Shown here: piece by piece, positions 46,129 to 57,641 of the stretch | Layout of the letters: every line of letters starts with the position of its first letter | Numbering within the stretch: position 1 is the stretch's first letter | Source: Lolium rigidum | Lineage: Eukaryota > Streptophyta > Magnoliopsida > Poales > Poaceae | Length of the DNA stretch: 64,000 nucleotides | Direction: 5' to 3' | Assembly: GCF_022539505.1 (NCBI RefSeq) | Contig: NC_061514.1 | Location: forward strand, 252,824,124-252,888,123 | Made by a program: the position numbers and the translations under genes | Notes under the pieces: model-generated | The model's input: the letters and a program-made list of their open reading frames with translations, nothing else | What the model was told of the DNA's origin: nothing | Database searches by the model: none

Positions 46129-47720
46129 GATACCTGGTTTAGCATTATGGATAGGTCCCTTGTGGATTTCAAATCTCAGTTACCACTTTGAAAGTGATGT
46201 TTGATATCAATATCTTTGCCTTTTGTTTTGTGGTTGTGATGTTCTGTTTCATGAATATGGCTATAGACATGTAAGGACTTATGGTGCTACCGGGATAACT
46301 GAGGGTACCTGAAGCACTACTGTATCTAAGTATCAAAGGCCCACTTCAACTTTAAGAAATTTTCAGTCATTGTTCTTTCTTTGCCTGGTCTTCTCTTCTG
46401 AAGGTATATTTATTTGTAGCTGTACTTATACTGTCACTGCTCTCACTTGACCATTGAGAAAGGTCGATATAATTGTTGTGTAGATGATTTACTTCATTAT
46501 ACTCAATGATATAGATATTTTGTTAGAGTCACATACACATCCACTCTTAACTCTTAAGAGAAGGCGTGGGCCTATCTGCATTACCCTCAGGGGCACTTTG
46601 TTTTCCTGTACAATCTCATTCAAAAATTGATATTATTCAGCAAAACAAGCTGCTGCTGAACCGTAGGCCATGATGATGTGTGGCAAGTGGATAAGAAAGA
46701 ATCAACTGCCTTTTCTCAGATAGAACACCGCAGAACCACATCGTTGTTAGATTGAGATCATACCGAGCACCTAATGAAGAGTCCCGGAAGAGGTCACCAA
46801 CATTGTTACCAATTGGTTATTACTCACATGGCACAATCACACCTGGCTGCATTGGGCGCAGTGGTAGCGCTCAGTTTGTGGACTAATTAATATCTGCAGC
46901 TTATCTACAGCGTTTCTGAATAATGCTCCCAATGCAAGACAGGGGTTTATCACTGAAATCATGGTCATCTCTTGCATTTGTTGGTCGTCTGTGGCCAGAC
47001 AGTTCACTTCACAAAACTATAAACCAGTTGTGTTGAAAGAGAATGGACAGTGACAACACATTTACCCCAAGAACTCCAGAATTCAAGACTGTGTTTACCA
47101 ATGCATGAAACAATGGGAGTGCACGCTCCACCAGCCCACTAAAATATAAAATGAATCAATAACCAAAATCTCCTAACACTATGTACTTGAGAAATTATGA
47201 ACTTAGCTTGTTCAAACAAAGGAGAAAAGAAACTTTATTGTTCACTCTATGGGAGCCGCTCTTGAAGCCATTAAACATGAAAAAATGATAGATCATTTGA
47301 TGCCATTCGTTGACATAGACATGCATATCTCTCAAAATATATTTTCAACACCTCTATTGCATTTAAAATAAAAGAAGCTCTAGCACATGAGTAATCTTGC
47401 TTCCCTCTGTGCAGGGTCTTTCTTTTACTTTTATGTTGAGTCTTCATCTTGTTATTTTATGCACCAATTAAGAGAGCATAGTTTTTATTCTGAGTATAAT
47501 GTGCATAGTCACAAAATTTATTATTGATTGATTCAAGATTATGTTATTGCTTGTTCTCAAATTATTTATCTAGTCACCCTTTGAACTCTAAAGGTGTCCT
47601 GGCATTTATGTTTTGCTATTCCATAAAGTACAAGCTGAATACCACTTTGCTATGTTTTCTCTATGCTAAAAGTCAAACAGTTGCTTTCAGTGCACTACTA
47701 TTCATGATCTTTTGTTTGAG
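46129..47720. other. LTO1 3' region and intergenic DNA
   Basis: The first few hundred bases after the LTO1 stop are T-rich and likely 3' UTR (TTTTGTTTTGTGG, TGTAAGG near 46270). Beyond this the sequence is AT-rich with no ORF or recognisable repeat. Confidence 0.4.
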
Positions 47721-47723
47721 TTA

Positions 47724-48815
47724 GAGCATCTCCACCGGTAGCCCCCAAATAGGCGCCGGCAGGGGCGCCGGCACCTCCGTTTGGGGGACGCCGGCACAGC
47801 ATCCTCCATTTGGGGGAGCTGCTCCCACACCGGCGCCCCAAACTGGCGGCCCCGATAGATTTTGAAATGTAAGTACAAATTTGCAACACGATATTCATAC
47901 ATAGTTCGAACGAAATTTGTACAAATTTAACACGAATTGAAACTACAAAACTAAAAATAAACATCTAGCGGCACGGGGTGTCGAAGGCGCTGAAGTCCAG
48001 TTTGTCGCCGTTGGACGTCTTGAAGGACCAGCTATCGGCGTCATCGGCCTCCTCCTCGTCGGCCTTCTCCTCCTTTGGCGCCGGCAGCTCCGAAGGTCCG
48101 ACGAGGTCGACGTAGTTGGCGCCGTGGTCCCTAGCGGACCACACCGCCGCCTGCTGCGGGTCGATCGCGATGTGGCGATAGTCTTCATCGACGGAGCGGC
48201 CGAGGATGAAGTTCTGGCCGGGGAACTCCTCGTCGTCGCCGTCGCCATGGAGGGCCGCCTGCGCCTCGGCCTCCTTCCCGCACCATTTCTTCTTCGCTGG
48301 CGGAAGTGGTGGCGAGGTGTCCTCCTCCTTGACGCGGGAGCGGCGGCCCGACCCCATCGTCCGACGAACCGGAGCAGAGGAAGCGCGCCGCATCGCATCA
48401 TCGTGGATGACGACGCCTCCGGAAGGAGGCGCGGGCGCGGCCGAGCGCGTGCGCCCGACGGCGGACGATCCGGTGCGGGAGGATCCGGACGCCGCGGTCC
48501 GTTCCGGCGCCCTCTGCGTGGTAGGCGGCGGTGCCATGGTCGCCGCCTGCGGGAAGTAGACCGTCTCCCGTTGCCCGCGGTGGCGTGGACGGTAGCCGTA
48601 CTCGTGGAGCGTGGCGTCGACGTCGTGGCCGTACCACCAGGCACGGCGGCCGACGGTGTTGAAGCGGCCGCCCGAGGGATTGTCCGTCCGCGCGAGCTCG
48701 ACGGCGCGCTTGCTGCCGAAGCGCTGTTCCCAGGACGGGATGTCGAGGGCATTCTCCGGGAGGCTCCGGTCCTCTGGCGTCATCTCGGACCGCCGTTGCC
48801 CGGCGAGGGCCCGCG
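47724..48815 (-). mobile_element. TIR element D, right end lost
   Basis: The left end GAGCATCTCCACCGG follows TTA (47721-47723) and runs into CCCCCAAATAGGCGCC, like the other GCATCTCC elements here. The GC-rich body breaks off near 48815, where unrelated retrotransposon-like sequence (GGACACGGATTCCGCC) begins. No right terminus was found, so it is truncated or split by that insertion. Confidence 0.6.
47965..48783 (-). CDS. Uninterrupted ORF in TIR element D, unknown function
   Basis: A 272-codon frame without stops begins MTPEDRSLPENALDIPSWEQ. It contains WWYGHDVDATLHEYGYRPRH and a low-complexity Ser/Arg/Pro region. A basic patch GSGRRSRVKEEDTSP and PPAKKKWCGKEAEAQ follow, then VDEDYRHIAIDPQQAAVW and GANYVDLVGPSELP. 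It ends DKLDFSAFDTPCR. The basic patches suggest a nuclear protein. Unlike the proteins of A, B and C it is not visibly broken. It shows no transposase catalytic motif. Whether it is expressed, or is cargo of the transposon, cannot be decided here. Confidence 0.5.
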   Translation of the reverse strand: MTPEDRSLPENALDIPSWEQRFGSKRAVELARTDNPSGGRFNTVGRRAWWYGHDVDATLHEYGYRPRHRGQRETVYFPQAATMAPPPTTQRAPERTAASGSSRTGSSAVGRTRSAAPAPPSGGVVIHDDAMRRASSAPVRRTMGSGRRSRVKEEDTSPPLPPAKKKWCGKEAEAQAALHGDGDDEEFPGQNFILGRSVDEDYRHIAIDPQQAAVWSARDHGANYVDLVGPSELPAPKEEKADEEEADDADSWSFKTSNGDKLDFSAFDTPCR

Positions 48816-49505
48816 TGAAAGGACACGGATTCCGCCTAGAGGGGGGTGAATAGGCGGTTTAAAACTTTTACGAATATGGCTTAACAAATGCGGAATAAAA
48901 CTAGCGTTTAATTTGTCAAGCACAAAATCTATATAACTAGAGTTCACCTATGTGCACCAACAACTTATGCTAAACAATTCAAGCAACTATGTGATAGCAA
49001 GATATATAACTTCAAGCACAAAGGCTATCACAAAGTAAAGTGCATAAGTAAAGAGCTCGGGTATAGGAATAACCGAAGTGACGCGGAGACAACGATGTAT
49101 CCCAAAGTTCACACTCTTGCGAGTGCTACTCTCCGTTGGAGCGGTGTGGAGGACAAGTCACTCCAAATGCTCGAAGGCCACCGTATTCTCCTCGAGAATT
49201 CCCACCAAAAGGGATGTCCTCGATCCACTATGGAACCTTAGGGTGGTCACCGAACCCGCACAAAGCTTGGGGCTATCTCCACAACTTAATTGGAGGCTCC
49301 CAATAAATCGCCACAAAGGCCTTGCCCTTGAAGAATCTCCACAACTTAATTGGAGTCCCCAAGAACACCACAAAGACCACAAAGACCACTAAGCCGTCTA
49401 GGGTCCAAAGACCCAAGAGGAACAAGCTCCCGAAGTGAGTATCTCACGAACTTTCACCTCCATGTATCACCGCGGAGAAGTCAAACCGATGCACCAAATG
49501 CAATG
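48816..49505. other. Unclassified retrotransposon-like fragment
   Basis: It begins GGATTCCGCCTAGAGGGGGG, a motif I associate with repeats abundant in grass genomes. It continues with AACAATTCAAGCAACTATG and a pair of CTCCACAACTTAATTGGAG direct repeats (about 49276 and 49338). There is no coding potential and the ends are unclear. Confidence 0.45.
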
Positions 49506-50999
49506 TGATGTCTACGCACGCTTCTATTCCTGTAGACAGTGTTGGGCCTCCAAGAGCAGAGGTTTCTAGAACAGCAGCAAGTTTCCCTTAAGTGGATCAC
49601 CCAAGGTTTATCGAACTCAGGGAGGTAGAGGACAAAGATATCCCTCTCAAGCAACCCTGCAATCACGATACAAGAAGTCTCTTGTGTCCCCAACACACCT
49701 AATACACTTGTCAGATGTATAGGTGCACTAGTTCGGCGAAGAGATAGTAAAACACAGTTGGTATAGATGGTGGTAATATTGCAGGAAGTAAAGATGCGAT
49801 AAACGAACATGTAGCAGAACGAGTAAATAAACGGTGCCGGAAAATAGCTTGCTGGCGTGGGAGGCAATTCTCCGTGGTGTAAACAAGGCCTAGGGATCAT
49901 ACTTTCACTAGTGGACACTCTCAACATTGATCACATAACTGAATAAACAAATACTACTTTCTCTACACTCTCTTGTTGGATGACAAACACCATTCATTGT
50001 GTAGGGCTACAAGAGCACCTCAATGCCGGAGTTAACAAGCTCCACAACATTCGATGTTCATATTTAAATAACCTTAGAGTGCATGATAGACCATTGCAAT
50101 TATACCGAGTACTAACATAGCATGCACAATGTCACCATCAGGCTATGAAAGGGGGAATAGATCACATCAATACTATCATAGTAATAGTTAACTTCACAAT
50201 CTACAAGAGATCACAATCATAACCTACGCCAAGTACTACATGATGCACACACTATCACCATTACATCATGGAGGAGGAATAGAGTACTTTAATAACATCA
50301 CTAGAGTAGCACATAGATGATATTCAACTAGATCACAAAGCTCATGATCACATAAAGATCACATGGGAGAGAGAGATGAACCACATAGCTACGGTACAGC
50401 CCTTAGCCTCGGGGAAGAACTACTCCCTCCTCATCATAGGAGACAGCAGCGGCGATGAAGATGGTGGTGGTGTCAATGGATATGCCTTCCGGGGGCACTT
50501 CCCCGTCCCGGCGGCGTGCCGGAACAGAGACTTCTGTCCCCCGAATCTTGGCTTCGCGATGGCGGCGGCTCTGGAACTTTTCTCGTATCGTGGCTTATTG
50601 GTTTAGGGTTTTCGCGACGGAGACCTTAAGTAGGCGGAAGGGCAGCCTCGGAGGGGCCCTGGTGGGGCCACACAATAGGGGGGCGCGCCCCACCCCTTGG
50701 CCGCGCCGCCCTGGCGTGTGGGCCCCCTGGCTCCCCTCTGGTCCTTCTTCGGTGCTCTGGAAGCTTCGTGGAATAATAAGATACTGGGCGTTGATTTCGT
50801 CCAATTCCGAGAATATTTCCTTTGTAGGATTTCTGAAACCAAAAACAGCAGAAAACATCAACTGGCTCTTTGGCATCTCGTCAATAGGTTAGTGCCGGAA
50901 AATGCATAATAATGACATATAATGTGTATAAAACATGTGAGTATCATCATAAAAGTAGCATGGAACATAAGAAATTATAGATACGTCTGAGACGTATCA
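49506..50999 (-). repeat. 3' LTR of LTR retrotransposon E
   Basis: It runs TGATGTCTACGCACGC to GAGACGTATCA on the plus strand, so the minus-strand LTR begins TGATACGTCTC. Immediately right lies GCATCCCCAAGCTT, whose reverse AAGCTTGGGGATGC is the polypurine tract. The element therefore lies on the minus strand and this is its 3' LTR. The LTR type is typical of large Triticeae Gypsy-class families. The family name was not assigned. Confidence 0.75.
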
Positions 51000-52441
51000 A
51001 GCATCCCCAAGCTTAGTTCCTACTCGCCCTCGAGTAGGTAAACGATAACAAGGATAATTTCGAAGTGACATGCTATCATAATCTTGATCAATACTATTGT
51101 AAAGCATATGAGATGAATGCAGCGATTCGAAGCAATGGTGAAGATAATGAATAAACAACTGAATCATATAGCAAAGACTTTTCATGAATAATACTTTCAA
51201 GACAAGCATCAATAAGACTTGCATAAGAGTTACTCATAAAGCAATAAATTCTTAGTAGAAAACTTTGAAACAACACAAAGGAAGATATAAGTTTCAGCGG
51301 TTGCTTTCAACTTCAACATATTTATCTCATGGATAATTGTCAACACAAAGTAATATAACAAGTGCAATAGGTAAACATGTAAGAATCAATGTACACAGTT
51401 GATACAAGTGTTTGCTTCTAAGATAGAAGGAAGTAGGTAAACTGACTCAACAATAAAGTAGAAGATAGGCCCTTCGCAGAGGGAAGCATGGATTACTATT
51501 TTTGTGCTAGAGCTTTTCATTTTGAAAACATAGAAACAATTTTGTCAACGGTAGTAATAAATCATATGTATTATGTATAAGATATCCTATAAGTTGCAAG
51601 CCTCATGCATAGATTACCAATAGTGCTCGCACCTTGTCCTAATTAGCTTGGATTATCATGGATTATCATTGCATAGCATATGTTTCAACCAAGTGTCACA
51701 AAGGGGTACCTCTATGCCGCCGATACAAAGGTCTAAGGAGAAAGCTCGCATTGGATTTCTCGCTTTTGATTATTCTCAACTTAGACATCCATACCGGGAC
51801 AACATAGACAACAGATAATGGACTCCTCTTTAATGCATAAGCATTCAACAACAGATAATATTCTCATAAGAGATTGAGGATTAATTGTCCAAACCGAAAC
51901 TTCCACCATGATTCATGGCTTTAGTTAGTGGCCCAATGTTCTTCTCTAACAATATGCATACTCAAACCATTTGATCATGAAAATCGCCCTTACTTCAGAC
52001 AAGACGAACATGCATAGCAACTCACATGATATTCAACAAAGGTGATAGTTGATGGCGTCCCCGTAAACATGGTTACCGCTCAACAAGCAACTTATTAAGA
52101 AATAAGACACATAAGTACATATTCTTCACCACAATAGTTTTTAAGGCTATTTTTCCCATGAGCTATATATTGCAAAGACAAAGGATAGAATTTTTAAAGG
52201 TAGCACTCAAGTAATGTACTTTGGAATGGCGGACAACACCATGTAGTAGGTAGGTATGGTGGACACAAATGGCATAGTTTTTGGCTCAAGGATTTGGATG
52301 CACGAGAAGAATTCCTCTCAATACAAGGCTAGGCTAGCAAGGTTGTTTGAAGCAAACTCAAGTATAAAAGGTGCGAGCAAAGCTCACATATGAACATATT
52401 GTAAGTATTATAAGACTTTACATCGTCTCCTTGTTGTTCAA
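51000..52441 (-). mobile_element. Internal 3' region of retrotransposon E (truncated)
   Basis: Non-coding sequence upstream of the 3' LTR. It is nearly colinear with 57642-59062, sharing blocks such as CAATAAGACTTGCATAAGAG and GCAAGCCTCATGCATAG. Similarity stops at TTGTTGTTCAAAC (about 52441), where other sequence begins. Gag, pol and the 5' LTR are missing. Confidence 0.7.
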
Positions 52442-55400
52442 ACACCTTAACCAGAAAATGGTGAAATCGAGCTCGTCTCCGTCAGCAGTCGTCGTCGTCG
52501 ACCACGCCATCATGTTCAGGGTAAGCTTGCGCATCTGAAGAGCCGGATCTTGCTTCCTAGAACCCTCTGTAGCCCTCGATCGATAGTTCACCGGAGAGCA
52601 CCGTCGCGGGACATGTTTTCCGACATGATTCCGATGAGTCCCCGCGGAAACCACCACCACCATTCGCTTTGCCTTGCAGTACTCGTTCGAATGCACCTAG
52701 TTGCGCGTCCCGGGAGGCAGTAAATCGGCGGCGCTGCCTTCAGCTGACCGCCGGTGTTTAAACGTCGGTGAGGTCAACAGCCTCAGTCAACTGTGACTGG
52801 TCCTTGCTTGCGTGGCATTCGACGTGGCCATAGGTCCCACTGGTCAGTGACCGTAGCTAGGTTACGAATCGGTATGTTTAGCATTTTTGTTTAATTTAAA
52901 AACTAGTAAATTGTTGAAACTTTGCAAAATCATATAAAATTCATTTCAACTCAGAAAAATATGAATAATATATCAAACTGCTCACAAAAATAAACTCTAT
53001 TCAAATAAAATATAAAATAAAATGTGTGTCAAAATAAAAATTTAATTATTTTAAACCTTATTAATTATGCCATTTCATTTGTTTTAACTCTAATTTAAAT
53101 TCAATAATTAGTGAAGTTTAAAAAAATAAATATTAGCTATTCAGTAACTAAATAAAATATTAAGATTAGTTTTCTTTATCATAATTACATCCACTTAAAT
53201 ATTAGTGATAATTTATCAACCATAATTTGCAAATTGCTAATTTACTACTTTCTTAAATAAAATAACTCAAGAAAATACTATAAGCCCATATTTGTTTGGT
53301 AATTCAAAACTTGTTTTCTTAAACATCTTTAGTTAACAAGTCATTATCTTAAAACCTAACAATAATTAGGAAACCCTAGTTTCTAATTAAACCCTAACTA
53401 GTAATTATTTTAATTCTTAAACCCTCTAAAAATTAATAGCATGTTAAAGTTATTAATAACTATATTTCAAGTACTTAATCACATTAATTCTAGTACCAAG
53501 TATTACTTTAAGAATTGGATCATAATTTAGAAACCCTAGTTTTATTATAAGTTAGAATCTGGATCCCATTATTTTATGTGATCATTTGAAAATGCTTTAA
53601 CCCTAAAACCCTAGTTGCTTATCACATGTGATCATGTGAATTTCCCCTTGCATAAAGAACCATAATATGTGACCAATGAATGCATACTTATGATCTACTA
53701 TCATAAAACCAAGTCACATGAGATTATCATTTCATGTCCATATTCTTAGTTTAAACCTATATGATTCACTAGTGCCACCTAGATGCAAACCCTAGCTTGT
53801 TAATTGGATTAGTACCATTGATCACCACTCCATTATACCACACCATTAGAATAAACCTCAATCATTAAACCCTAGTAGAACCATAAGATAAACCCTAGTA
53901 CCAACCTTATGTAGCAATACACAACACATGCTTCTATTCCACTAAACCCTACTTAGGAAATGATAAGCCACTTAGTTTAGAAACCATTAGAGATTATTTG
54001 GTAAAGCAAATATGAAGCCATAGTAAACCTAATAGAAAACCTATGGAACCATCTTAATAACCATCCTTTGATATGATGTATATGGGAAACCATGGTAATA
54101 ACCCTATCAATACCTGCTACATATAAACCCATTCTACTTAAAGAACCCAACTAGTTCCTATTAGTGAACTAAATGAATCCAATAGTAAACCCTAGAAAGC
54201 CATAGCTCCTATGTATAGTAGTTCATATTCTTATTTAACTTGTTCTTCAAAAGTTATTCTTTTGAAGTACAAATGTCAATCAAACCTTAGAAGCCCTAAT
54301 CCTTCTTTGAAATACTCATTAATTCTTAATTAACATGTTCTTCAAAAGTTATTCTTTTGAAGTATAGTATAAGTAATCATCAACCATGTTCCGTAGAACC
54401 TAAAATTGACAACTGTTCTTTATATATTATTCCACCACTACTCTTTATGTGTATGTTTGTTATGATGTCTTATATCACTTGGATATAATGCTAATATAAC
54501 CAAACCCTAATAAGAACCTTGTTTGAGAACCATTCTAAAAGTGCAACCAACCCTAAAGAAATCTTTACAACTCTTACATCCTAAATCATCGAGGTTAGGT
54601 TACGCCCGGGACGATTGCATCTCATACTATGCATTATAGCATTATTGCCAGTTCTTTAAACATTGTCCTTACCGGACGATGATGGTATTTCAGAATATGG
54701 AGTTATCACGTATCGAAGCTTTTTCCTGCATAATCTTGCAGTCAAGAAAGGCAAGTTCATCGCTTGCTCATGTCATTTGATTATTTGTATCAAACTATAT
54801 GCAAAGTACTATACTTATCACTCATGCATTGAAAAGCAAAGTATTATTTTACAATTATGAATATGACTATGTGGTGGGCAATGTAACCATGGTATGTGTT
54901 GATATGGTGGAGGTTCCATTGCATGGGTACTACTCATCTAGGACTAAGTACCAATGCCGTCCAGTGATTCTAGCGCCGTACAAATCGCGTTGATCATAAG
55001 ATCTATAATGGCTGCGGGGAAGTCAGTCGTATCTTTTCCCTTCGCACGCCAACGGACTGGTAGAGCTGCGAGGTGTTGGAGGCACCGCCGTAGGTTGGGA
55101 TAGCCTTTTAAATCCCCATCCATTAGTGATGTTAGCTCTACGGTCTATGATGGATTGTCCGGAGTACACCGTGAGTAAAGCCGTATTATCGGGAGAAGTC
55201 TACTGGGGGTGTAGGGTCGGACAAAAGGGTGGGTTTGCAGTCGCGGAGAAGGCGGTGTGGGCTTGGATCTTACACCTGGCCTCACACCAAAGGAAGTGTG
55301 GATGGGAAAGCTTGCACCTGGTTGGTAACAAGGATAAGGTCTCTTATGGGAAAAGTAACGCACCTCTGCAGAGGATACTGAATTGTGACTGTCACTCCCT

Positions 55401-56042
55401 GTTCCGGGAAGGGAACTACGAACGCGGCAGGAAAGGAACTCCATGAAGTTCTAGTCAACCTGTGAAGACTGACGGGCATAGTTTTCAGAATAAAATAAAC
55501 CTTTTGAAGAAATGCTTATGAAAACTTGCATTGGCCTATGACTTTCTGGTCTATGGCTGTAGCTAGTGCATGATACACCTATTTCCTAATATGAACTTGC
55601 CGAGTACGCTCGTACTCATTCCCTCCCATTTGAACCCCCTTCTTAGATCAAGGCACCGAAGGAGAAACTACCGTGGAACTACAAGACAAAGGAGTCCACT
55701 GCAATAAGATGAAGAATACGATCAAAGAAGTCAATAGAGTCAACTTCTGCATCAGCTAAAGTGGAAACTTAGATTAGTAATAGAAGGGAACCTTTCCCTA
55801 ATCCTAGCACCTAAGTAGCTAGAATTCTATAGCCAGCCAAGTAGCTCTTAAGTTTGAGTTAGCAATAAGTTAGACTACGAGTCGTTCTTCTGGAGCTTTT
55901 ATATGATGTTTTACCTCACTGTAAAGTAGGAGGCTGTGTTGATCTTATGTAAACAGATTGTGTATCCTTCTATAGACATACCTTGGACTCGCATATGTTT
56001 CTGTTGTACCGCTCTGAGGGATGTAATATGAGTGGAACGGTG
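52442..56042 (+). mobile_element. LTR-like sequence of another Gypsy-class element (nested)
   Basis: A GC-normal lead (52442-52870) is followed by about 1.7 kb of strongly AT-rich DNA full of AAACCCTA and CCCTAGT motifs. Next comes a promoter-like block (GGACGATTGCATCTCATAC at about 54610; GCACGCCAACGGACTGG at about 55045; GAACTTGCCGAGTACGCTCG at about 55595). This succession resembles the very long LTRs of grass Gypsy elements, in plus orientation. No gag or pol was found, so it may be a solo or truncated LTR. The ends were not resolved. Confidence 0.5.
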
Positions 56043-57641
56043 TGATGGCGTGTTGGACTCACACGTTCGTTGGGAACCCCAAGAGGAAGGTATGATGCGC
56101 ACATCAGCAAGTTTTCCCTCAGAAAGAAACCAAGGTTTATCGAACCAGGAGGAGCCAAGAAGCACGTTGAAGGTTGATGGCGGCGGGATGTAGTGCGGCG
56201 CAACACCAGGGATTCCGACGCCAACGTGGAACCTGCACAACACAACCAAAGTACTTTGCCCCAACGAAACGAGTGAGGTTGTCAATCTCACCGGCTTGCT
56301 GTAACAAAGGATTAGATGTATAGTGTGGATGATGATTGTTTGCAGAGAACAGTAAAACAAGTATTGCAGCAGATTTGTATTCCAGTATAAAAGATTGGAC
56401 CGGGGTCCACAGTTCACTAGAGGTGTCTCTCCCATAAGATAGCATGTTGGGTGAACAAATTACAGTCGGGCAATTGACAAATAGAGAGGGCATAACAATG
56501 CACATACATGACATGATGAGTATAGTGAGATTTAATTGGGCATTACGACAAAGTACATAGACCGCTATCCAAGCATGCATCTATGCCTAAAAAGTCCACC
56601 TTCGAGGTTATCATCCGAACCCCTTCCGAGTATTAAGTTGTAAAACAACGGACAATTGCATTAAGTATGGTGCGTAATGTAATCAATAACTACATCCTCG
56701 GACATAGCATCAATGTTTTATCCCTAGTGGCAACAAGCACATCCACAACCTTAGAACTTTACGTCACTCGTCCCGGATTTAATGGAGGCATGAACCCACT
56801 ATCGAGCATAAATACTCCCTCTTGGAGTTAAGAGCAAAAACTTGGCCGGAGCCTCTACTAATAACGGAGAGCATGCAAGATCATAAACAACACATAGGTA
56901 ATAGATTGATAATCAACATAACATAGTATTCTCTATCCATCGGATCCCGACAAACACAACATATAGAATTACGGATAGATGATCTTGATCATGTTAGGCA
57001 GCTCACAAGATCCGACAATGAAGCACATGAGGAGAAGACAACCATCTAGCTACTGCTATGGACCCATAGTCCAGGGGTGAACTACTCACTCATCACTCCG
57101 GAGGCGACCATGGCGGTGAAGAGTCCTCCGGGAGATGAATCCCCTCTCCGGCAGGGTGCCGGAGGTGATCTCCAGAATCCCCCGAGATGGGATTGGCGGC
57201 GGCGGCGTCTCAGTAAGGTTTTCCGTATCGTGGCTCTCGGTACTGGGGGCTTCGCGACGAAGGCTATTTGTAGGCGGAAGGGCAACGCGGGGGGCCACAC
57301 GAGGGCCCCACACACCAGGTCGGCGCGGCCAAGGGCCAGGCCGCGCCGCCCTATGGTGTCGGTGCCTCGTGGCCCCACTTCCTTTCCCCCTCGGTCTTCT
57401 GGAAGCTTCGTGCAAAAATAGGACCCTGGGCGTTTATTTCGTTCAATTCCGAGAATATTTCTTTACTAGGATTTCTGAAACCAAAAACAGCAGAAAACAG
57501 CAACTGGCTCTTCGGCATCTTGTTAATAGGTTAGTGCCGGAAAATGCATAAATACGACATATAATGTGTATAAAACATGTAGATATCATCAATAATGTGG
57601 CATGGAACATAAGAAATTATCGATACGTCGGAGACGTATCA
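56043..57641 (-). repeat. 3' LTR of LTR retrotransposon F
   Basis: TGATGGCGTGTTGGACTC to GAGACGTATCA, again followed by GCATCCCCAAGCTT (polypurine tract of a minus-strand element). It aligns with the LTR of E at both ends but is diverged in the middle, so the two are related subfamilies rather than one element's LTR pair. Confidence 0.75.

Noticed and set aside
48124..48849. Plus-strand frame of 241 codons in element D
   Set aside because: An Arg/Gly-rich shadow of the minus-strand 272-codon ORF.
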